Below, piece after piece: positions 57,472 to 64,000 of a DNA stretch of 64,000 bases. The DNA is from an uncultured Saprospiraceae bacterium (GTDB taxonomy: Bacteria; Bacteroidota; Bacteroidia; Chitinophagales; Saprospiraceae): contig CALJOK010000074.1 of assembly GCA_937981555.1 (NCBI GenBank), positions 62,001-126,000 of the forward strand, read 5' to 3'. The position numbers were made by a program, and so were the translations under genes. Position 1 is the stretch's first letter, and every line of letters starts with the position of its first letter. The notes beneath the pieces were generated by a model. The model searched no databases. It was not told where the DNA came from and saw only the letters and a program-made list of their open reading frames with translations.

Positions 57472-60400
57472 TTATTTACAAAATTAAGTTGGTGCAGTTT
57501 TGGTTTCTCATTATTCAATAAGGTCAAAAAATATTTTTCGTCTTTAGTTCCTATCTCTAGAATCTGTTTAATATTTCCTCTTACAAAATAACCTGATGTC
57601 TTATTTTCAATTCTTTCAAAAGTCCCATCGCCATTCCCTAATAATACATGTCCAAAACTGGCATCTAGTTTTGAGAACTGGGGTTTGAATCCACTATCGT
57701 TCCCTCCAAGAATTAAATCGTTCTTTCCATCTGAGTTCAAGTCTTTACAATAAATATCACAGACACAAGAGAACTGTACTTCTTTAGGTAATGGTATCAT
57801 TTCAAATTTTCCATTTCCTTGATTAATCGCCACCGCTGATTTGAAATAATTTCCTTCCAAAACCATCGTCTTGGTTTTTAAAATTTCTGGTGGAAAAAGA
57901 TCTTGAATCGATTTGTTAGCAAAGTCAATGTGTTTTAGATTCTTCTTTTTTAAACTCACCACCTCATCAGTCAATTCTTTTTTCAAAGCAATCGGCATAT
58001 CTTTTCCATCCAACGATCGAGTCATTATTTTTTCAATACTTTTATTTTTATCAAAATCAGAAACCCATAATTTGGCAGGTGCATCTTTTGTACCTGTGAA
58101 ATAAAAGTTCTCTCCCCTATTTCCGAGTATCAAATCTTGATCGCCGTCGCCATCTACATCATCTGACTCTATTGCGTACCACCATCCCGAAAACTGAGCA
58201 AGATCGGTTTTAACAAGTTGGAATCTTTTATCTTTTATTTCAAAAACTTTAGGAGCCATCCATTCACCTACGACCACCAATTCCTTTTTTCCATCACCAA
58301 CTAGGTCAACAAATTGAGCATCCGTCACCATTCCTGCAAATTCTAATTTAGGTGCAATAGTTGTGATTACATTTTTAAAAATTCCTTTGCCATTATTTTC
58401 ATACAAGTAATTTTTCGGAGTTGCACCATACACCATTGGTACACTTCGACTACCTACAAAAAGATCGAGGTCACCATCATTATCATAATCAAAAGCTAAG
58501 GCAACACTCGTGTTAAAACCATTACTAGGAATTGTTTTTGTGTCCAAAGAAAAATTTCCTTTGCCATCATTCATATATAATCGATCGTGTAAAAGTCGAG
58601 TTCTTTGTAGTTGAGTATTTCCACCTGAACCAATAAATAAATCAAGATCACCATCGTTATCTGCATCAAAAAATTCAACTGCGGTGTCTTCAAAATTTTT
58701 CTCTCCTTGTAAAAAAGTGGTATCCGCTAATTGGTAACCATTCTTAGTTTGAAAATATAAATGCCCCGTCCTTCCTGAGGCTCCTCCGATAAAAACATCT
58801 TCCAGACCATCATTATTTACATCACCATTTGCTGCTTTAGGTCCTTCTTTCGAAATCATTCGAGGAACTAAACCTTCTTTGAAAAAATCTACATGCTCGT
58901 TTTCTTGATGTGCTAGAAAAGAATTGGGAACTTCTTTCATATATGAAGTAGATGTTTCAACAGTATTAATTTTCGTTGGTGTTCTTTTCAAATTTTTATA
59001 ATTCAATACTAAAGTGGTATCAATAGGAAAATCGTATAAAACTGTTTCTGTAAGATCAGGCCAAATGACTTGCAAGGAATCCACCTTGGTGTCCTTTCCT
59101 AAACCAAAAACCATTTTATAATCTACCGAAGATTGGAAGCCTCGGGTAGGAATCATTTCAAAGTTTAGGATTTCATCGCCCTTGTAAATAGATACTTTTG
59201 AACCAATTGCAAATGTATTGTTATCATCCCCATGAAGCAGCACACTTAGGTGATGATTATTGGTCACATCATTGGCTTTGTTCTCATATAAAAAACTTTC
59301 TTGATTCAAATTGTTGACGACTAAGTCAAGGTCACCATCATTATCTAAATCACTATAGGCAGCACCATTAGAAAAAGAAGGTGTTTCAAATCCCCAGTCC
59401 ATTCCAATATCTGTAAATGTTAAGTCTTGATTATTTCTAAAAACTTTATTCAGTTGAGGGTTAGAAGGCATATTTGAAATAACCTTTTCCATATCTTCTT
59501 TCTTTCCCGTCAATGCCATTTTTTGAATAACATCATTGGCAAAAAAATTAATAAAATCCTGATCAGTTACATCTTGATAAACTCCGTTACAAACATATAA
59601 ATCTCGGTAACCATCATTATCCGCATCGAACATTAATGCACCCCAACTCCAATCAGAGGCATCTACTCCACTATAATTCGCTATCTCACTAAATGATCCA
59701 TCCTTATTATTATACTGCATGGTGTTCTGCATGTATTGATGGTAAAAACCTTTTTGTAATTTCAAATAATAGGTCGAATATTTTTCAAACATACTGACCG
59801 TTTTTAAGCGGTATTCTTCGCTTGGCAACATTTCAGTTACAAAAATTTCAGGGTAACCATCGTTATTGATATCTGCCATATCTGCGCCCATGGAAGAAAG
59901 ACTAAGATGTTCCATTTGATTTTCAATATCTTCTCTAAATGTTCCATCCCCATTGTTGACGTACAAATAATCTCTTTCAAAAAAATCATTAGAGACATAA
60001 ATATCAGTCAGATGATCTCCATTGACATCTCCTAAAGTAACTCCTAAACCAAAACCAATTAAGCTTCCGTAGATACCCGCTTGACGAGTTACATCGATGA
60101 ATTTTCCATTTTCATTTTTCAATAATTTATCTCCTCCTCCTTTTACAAAATCCTTGACATCCCAATCTTCTGCATACAATTCTCTTTTGTTACTATAGTT
60201 CAAAGTGTTGACGGGGATAAAACTATTATTTAAAATATAACAATCTAAATCTCCATCTTGGTCGTAATCGAAAAACGCAGCATGAGTTGTATAGCCACTT
60301 TCATTGAGGTTATATTCTTTTGCGTTTTCCGTAAAAGTATTGTTTTTGTTATTTATAAATAATTCATTTTCATGATCATCGCCCTCGACATATCCAGCAT

Positions 60401-60794
60401 TACAAACATAAATATCTAACCATCCATCATTGTTGATATCCACCATGACCACGCCTGTGCTCCATGCTTTTGTTCCTCCTACATCAGCATTTTCCGTGAT
60501 GTCTTCAAATTGAAAATCACCTTTATTAAGATAGAGTTTATTTTTTCCAAGGTTGTTAGTGAAATAAATATCTGCTAGTCCATCATTATTGATATCACCT
60601 GTGGACACTCCTCCTCCATTATAAAAATTTCGATAATTGAAAATGTTGAACTTCTCCGTGTTCTCTATTTTATTGACGAAGTGAATACCAGATTGTTCAG
60701 CTGAGATGCGTTCAAATAACTTAGGGTGCTTCACTTGATTGGAAGTACAACCTGATAAGAAAAGAAGTATTAATAGTGGGATAAAATTTCTCAT
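57468..60794 (-). CDS. Giant FG-GAP/ASPIC-UnbV (CRTAC1-like) lipoprotein, first copy
   Basis: The 1,108-residue lipoprotein (signal ending FLSGC, Cys16) has the same plan as its downstream paralog: N-terminal NGGGVSTGDINNDGLADIYF, many DxDxDGDLD loops, an ASPIC/UnbV domain at about 530-605 (IGSKVSIYKGDE, GFQSSVDYKMVFGLG, VIWPDL), and further propeller repeats to the C terminus. Family members are common beside SusC/SusD genes in Bacteroidota, and their role is not established. It is the first gene after the susCD terminator, with a likely promoter in the 100 bases upstream of 60794. Confidence 0.9.
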   Translation of the reverse strand: MRNFIPLLILLFLSGCTSNQVKHPKLFERISAEQSGIHFVNKIENTEKFNIFNYRNFYNGGGVSTGDINNDGLADIYFTNNLGKNKLYLNKGDFQFEDITENADVGGTKAWSTGVVMVDINNDGWLDIYVCNAGYVEGDDHENELFINNKNNTFTENAKEYNLNESGYTTHAAFFDYDQDGDLDCYILNNSFIPVNTLNYSNKRELYAEDWDVKDFVKGGGDKLLKNENGKFIDVTRQAGIYGSLIGFGLGVTLGDVNGDHLTDIYVSNDFFERDYLYVNNGDGTFREDIENQMEHLSLSSMGADMADINNDGYPEIFVTEMLPSEEYRLKTVSMFEKYSTYYLKLQKGFYHQYMQNTMQYNNKDGSFSEIANYSGVDASDWSWGALMFDADNDGYRDLYVCNGVYQDVTDQDFINFFANDVIQKMALTGKKEDMEKVISNMPSNPQLNKVFRNNQDLTFTDIGMDWGFETPSFSNGAAYSDLDNDGDLDLVVNNLNQESFLYENKANDVTNNHHLSVLLHGDDNNTFAIGSKVSIYKGDEILNFEMIPTRGFQSSVDYKMVFGLGKDTKVDSLQVIWPDLTETVLYDFPIDTTLVLNYKNLKRTPTKINTVETSTSYMKEVPNSFLAHQENEHVDFFKEGLVPRMISKEGPKAANGDVNNDGLEDVFIGGASGRTGHLYFQTKNGYQLADTTFLQGEKNFEDTAVEFFDADNDGDLDLFIGSGGNTQLQRTRLLHDRLYMNDGKGNFSLDTKTIPSNGFNTSVALAFDYDNDGDLDLFVGSRSVPMVYGATPKNYLYENNGKGIFKNVITTIAPKLEFAGMVTDAQFVDLVGDGKKELVVVGEWMAPKVFEIKDKRFQLVKTDLAQFSGWWYAIESDDVDGDGDQDLILGNRGENFYFTGTKDAPAKLWVSDFDKNKSIEKIMTRSLDGKDMPIALKKELTDEVVSLKKKNLKHIDFANKSIQDLFPPEILKTKTMVLEGNYFKSAVAINQGNGKFEMIPLPKEVQFSCVCDIYCKDLNSDGKNDLILGGNDSGFKPQFSKLDASFGHVLLGNGDGTFERIENKTSGYFVRGNIKQILEIGTKDEKYFLTLLNNEKPKLHQLNFVNK

Positions 60795-60895
60795 ATGCTT
60801 GTTCCTTGAACTTAATTTTAGAACTATAAAAATACTATTTATCAGCGGCTTGTTGAATTTTTACTTCAACACGAATTACATTTTTGAAATAAAAA

Positions 60896-60922
60896 AGCAG
60901 CTCAACCAAAGGTCGAGCTGCT
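60896..60922 (-). terminator. Intrinsic terminator of the susCD unit
   Basis: AGCAGCTC and GAGCTGCT pair perfectly, with ACC/GGT pairing further in. On the minus strand a T run follows. It separates susD from the lipoprotein genes and allows unequal expression of the two parts. Confidence 0.85.
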
Positions 60923-60971
60923 CTGAAATTTAAAAACGAAATTTATATTTTGTCAAAATCATAAATATTGA

Positions 60972-62474
60972 TTAGTACCCAGGATTTTGAACTAAGTTTG
61001 GATTAGATGCTAATGAAGTAGCAGGAATAGGGAATAACAATCTTTCAGTACCGGAAGCTGCCTTCTCTTGCCATGCATCTAGGAATTTACCGAAACGAAT
61101 CAAGTCTGTTCGACGGTGACCTTCCCAGTATAACTCACGTCCACGCTCAGCCAACATTGCATCAGCATCAATAGAAGCTAATGTAGAAGCTCCACGAGCA
61201 GTACGTAAAGTATTCACCATATCCAAAGCAGTACCACTATCGCCATTTCGCATAGCTGCTTCTGCTTTCATCAACCACACATCAGAATAACGATAGAATA
61301 CATAATCATTATCTACATTATCACCATTGTTGTAATCGATAGGATATTTGATCACTCGAATACCAGTAACTTCCAAATCGCCTCCAGATTCTTGGATAGC
61401 TACTTGAGGAGTAAAAGCTAAAGGATTCCCGCCTCTATCTTCAAGAGCAGCACCTGTTTGATCAAATTGTTGACCAACTAAGAAACCTGCATTGATACCA
61501 GATACATCTGTCATACCTGTATAATCAGCACTTCTTCTCTTATCATCTGTTTCAAAAGAATCATAGAAATTACTCAAAGTAGAAAATCCATTCCATCCTG
61601 ATGGATTTTGGTTGTAGTGTAATGTACAAAACCAACGAGCACGAACATTTCCTGAACTTGTACCACCTTCATTTAAACCTGTAAAGATATTCTCCGTAGA
61701 GATTTGGTCATTGTTAGGTGCAAAATTATCGAAGTAGTTAGTTGAAACAGAGTATTTTCCACTACTGATAAGATCATCTGCAAGCCCCATAACTGAAGTC
61801 ATATCAGCTGCATCAAATGCAGGAGATTCTCTATTCTCATAAGTACCTTTGTTCAATAATGCTTTCATCATCAATACTTTAGCAGCATCTTTATTAGCTC
61901 TATGAGCATCTCCATCAGGTAAATCTGCCATGATAGCGTTACATTCACTAATTACAAAGTCAACAACCGCTGTAGGTCCTAAAACATCTGCATTACCTAA
62001 AAGGTTAGCACCAGCTTCTCTGAAAGGAACTTGTCCCCATCCATCTACTACAGATAGCATTACAAAAGCTCTCAAAAAACGAGCCTCAGCTTCTTCCGTT
62101 GGAGTAGGTTCGAATTGTAAAATATTGGTCGTGTTAAATACAACTTGTAATAACTCAGAAAACGTAGCACTCAAGAATGCATGTGTTGGACTCCAAGTAT
62201 GATTGTGGAGTGATCTCCAGATACCATTATCATCCCAGTCAGGTCCACGAGTAGGTCCTAAACAAGCATCTCCAGTATGCTCTTGTGCTGCCCATACACG
62301 AGACTGATCTTGATAAGGCAATCTTAAGCCTTCATAAGCTGCATTCAAAAGTGATGAAACTTCGACTAACTCATTAGCTACATCAGCTGTGATATCCTCA
62401 CGAATTTCCTCTTTCAAATCGCTACAGGAGAAAATACCAAAGGCTACTGCCAACAATAAAAGATATTTTTTCAT
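60972..62474 (-). CDS. SusD/RagB family nutrient-binding lipoprotein
   Basis: The 500-residue lipoprotein has a signal ending GIFSC (Cys17), a SusD N-terminal part with helical TPR-like units (ANELVEVSSLLNAAYEGLR, EARFLRAFVMLSVVDGWGQVPF), and the C-terminal signature ERGRELYWEGHRRTDLIRFGKF. It sits on the outer face of the outer membrane as the lid of the SusC barrel encoded directly upstream. Given the enzymes in the following operon, the captured glycan is likely a fructan, sucrose-like or trehalose-containing sugar, but this is inferred. Confidence 0.94.
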   Translation of the reverse strand: MKKYLLLLAVAFGIFSCSDLKEEIREDITADVANELVEVSSLLNAAYEGLRLPYQDQSRVWAAQEHTGDACLGPTRGPDWDDNGIWRSLHNHTWSPTHAFLSATFSELLQVVFNTTNILQFEPTPTEEAEARFLRAFVMLSVVDGWGQVPFREAGANLLGNADVLGPTAVVDFVISECNAIMADLPDGDAHRANKDAAKVLMMKALLNKGTYENRESPAFDAADMTSVMGLADDLISSGKYSVSTNYFDNFAPNNDQISTENIFTGLNEGGTSSGNVRARWFCTLHYNQNPSGWNGFSTLSNFYDSFETDDKRRSADYTGMTDVSGINAGFLVGQQFDQTGAALEDRGGNPLAFTPQVAIQESGGDLEVTGIRVIKYPIDYNNGDNVDNDYVFYRYSDVWLMKAEAAMRNGDSGTALDMVNTLRTARGASTLASIDADAMLAERGRELYWEGHRRTDLIRFGKFLDAWQEKAASGTERLLFPIPATSLASNPNLVQNPGY

Positions 62475-62614
62475 AATTAATAATTTTAAATTTTAAATTT
62501 TGCAAATGAAGATTTAATGTTTTACCAATAAGTAATTACTTCATTTGCCAATAATTTTGTTAATATTTTCATTTCTTGCATTGCCATAACAATGCACTTA
62601 CATCTTCTATCAAA

Positions 62615-64000
62615 TTAGAATGATGCATTCAATCCAAATACAAACGTTCTTGCAGATGGATAAGGAATATACTCAATACCAGAAGAAGGAACTCCATTAA
62701 CCAAGTTAACAGTATTAACCTCTGGATCAAATCCAGTATAATCAGTAATGATAAATAAATTCTGCCCTGTCAATGTAACACCTACTCCTTTAAATGGTCC
62801 TACATCTCCAAAACTATAACCAATTGTAGCGTTCGCTAATTTAGTGAATGAACCATCCTCAATGTAACGAGAAGAAGCAGCAATTGGATTTGCTTTACTT
62901 TCTTGTACACCACCACCAATTAAATTAGCATCAACATTTCTATTTCCTAAATTACCAATAGGAATAACTGACATCTTAGTATTGTTGAACAATTGGTGTC
63001 CATAAGCTCCATTAAAGTTTAATGATGCGAATATTTTTCCAGCATTAAGATTCAAAGAAAGACCTGCAATAACATCAGCGTTAGGATCACCAAAAGATTC
63101 TTGTAATTCACCGTCGTTTACATATTCACTAGTACCTGATTCGCTAATGCCTGTAAAATTACGTGTTTGATATGTGTTCAATGGTAATCCATTAGACATT
63201 ACTTGGACAGTAGCTCCAGAAGAACCTTGACCGAATAGTTGACCAACAAGTAAATCTGCACCCTCATAACCACGGAATTCATTGTTCAAAAATGCTAAAT
63301 TAAGTCCTACACTCAATTGTAAATCGCGTTTGTTTATTACATAACCAGTCAAGCCTATTTCTACACCACTATTATATACTTCACCTGCGATATTTTGCCA
63401 TGCACGAACTGCAGGACCAGGCTCTGATACAAATGGGTCTAATAATAAGTCATCAGTTAATCTATTAAAATACTCAACAGAACCTGTTAAAGCATAGTCA
63501 AATAAAGCAAAATCAAGACCTACGTTAAGAGTAGTAGATGTTTCCCATTTTAGATCTGGGTTAGCAACATTCAATTGTTGTACACCACCATTACCTAATA
63601 AGTCAAATAATTCTTGAGAAGCACCAGAAGGGAACTCTTGGTTTCCTGTTTTTCCCCAACCTACTCTCAAAGCTAAATTGTCAAATGCACCATCATTTAA
63701 GAATCCTTCTTTATGTAAATTCCAACGGAAAGCTACAGACGGAAAGACACCGTATTTATTATTATCACCAAATTTAGTAGAACCATCAGCACGTACTGTC
63801 GCTGTAAATAAATATTTTTCTGAAACATTTAAATTCACTCGACCAAAGTAAGATTGTAACTCACTAATTGGATCTGCAAATGAAAATATCTCTCGATTAC
63901 CATTAGCACCATTCTGTAACGCATTAGAGTTGGTAAAATCAATAATAGAAAAACCTTTACCTGACATTCCACTTCCTGAAAAGTCAAACTTTTGATATTC
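62615..64000 (-). CDS. SusC-like TonB-dependent receptor, C-terminal part (5' end outside window)
   Basis: The frame stays open from the window edge to the stop at 62615, giving the last 461 residues of the barrel. The NxxLRVGWGKTGNQEFPSG and LNVGLDFALFDYALTGSVEYFNR segments and the final YIPYPSARTFVFGLNASF end are typical of SusC (SusC/RagA family barrel end). It is followed 140 bases later by susD. It imports the ligand held by SusD across the outer membrane using TonB. Confidence 0.93.
   Translation of the reverse strand, partial: EYQKFDFSGSGMSGKGFSIIDFTNSNALQNGANGNREIFSFADPISELQSYFGRVNLNVSEKYLFTATVRADGSTKFGDNNKYGVFPSVAFRWNLHKEGFLNDGAFDNLALRVGWGKTGNQEFPSGASQELFDLLGNGGVQQLNVANPDLKWETSTTLNVGLDFALFDYALTGSVEYFNRLTDDLLLDPFVSEPGPAVRAWQNIAGEVYNSGVEIGLTGYVINKRDLQLSVGLNLAFLNNEFRGYEGADLLVGQLFGQGSSGATVQVMSNGLPLNTYQTRNFTGISESGTSEYVNDGELQESFGDPNADVIAGLSLNLNAGKIFASLNFNGAYGHQLFNNTKMSVIPIGNLGNRNVDANLIGGGVQESKANPIAASSRYIEDGSFTKLANATIGYSFGDVGPFKGVGVTLTGQNLFIITDYTGFDPEVNTVNLVNGVPSSGIEYIPYPSARTFVFGLNASF

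Overview
The window looks like a low-GC member of the Bacteroidota. The evidence is four TonB-dependent receptors with N-terminal carboxypeptidase-regulatory-like domains, a SusC/SusD pair, a DUF4249 lipoprotein, four secreted proteins with type IX secretion (T9SS) sorting tails, a LytS/LytTR two-component pair, an AT-rich leader before most start codons, and no Shine-Dalgarno sequences worth noting. The genus cannot be fixed from the sequence alone. No rRNA, tRNA, CRISPR array, prophage or intact insertion sequence was recognised.

Region 1 (1-6.6 kb, + strand): two tandem paralogous small secreted proteins, a TonB-dependent receptor, a LytS-type histidine kinase with its LytTR regulator, and a membrane acyltransferase of the heparan-alpha-glucosaminide N-acetyltransferase type. 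Region 2 (6.6-19 kb): a second TonB-dependent receptor, a small heat-shock protein, a serine hydrolase, a 1,327-residue secreted galactose-oxidase-like protein fused to PA14, discoidin and T9SS domains, a DNA/RNA non-specific endonuclease, a VOC-family protein and a 44-codon basic peptide gene with its own terminator. Region 3 (19-31 kb, - strand): a TonB receptor/DUF4249 pair, a DUF4177 protein, a T9SS leucine-rich-repeat protein, a saccharopine dehydrogenase, several hypothetical proteins, a GNAT acetyltransferase and a T9SS beta-propeller protein. Related degenerate repeats sit between many of these genes.

Region 4 (31-40.5 kb) is the accessory part: small, mostly hypothetical, mostly minus-strand genes, several separated by spacers with imperfect palindromes or repeated motifs. 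It includes a serine hydrolase lipoprotein gene split by a C8 homopolymer, a shortened GIY-YIG-family protein, and a divergent translation initiation factor IF-1 paralog next to a DUF3885 gene. The layout resembles a gene-cassette array, but no integrase is in the window.

Region 5 (40.5-64 kb) is a carbohydrate-use locus. A DUF4874/DUF4832 T9SS protein and a GH2 beta-galactosidase lie on the + strand. On the - strand come SusC and SusD, a terminator, two giant FG-GAP/ASPIC-UnbV lipoproteins, an MFS transporter, a GH37 trehalase, a GH13 sucrose phosphorylase, a GH32 beta-fructosidase lipoprotein and a sugar-porter MFS. The likely scheme is surface capture and cleavage of fructans or sucrose-type sugars, import, then cytoplasmic phosphorolysis of sucrose to glucose-1-phosphate and hydrolysis of trehalose.
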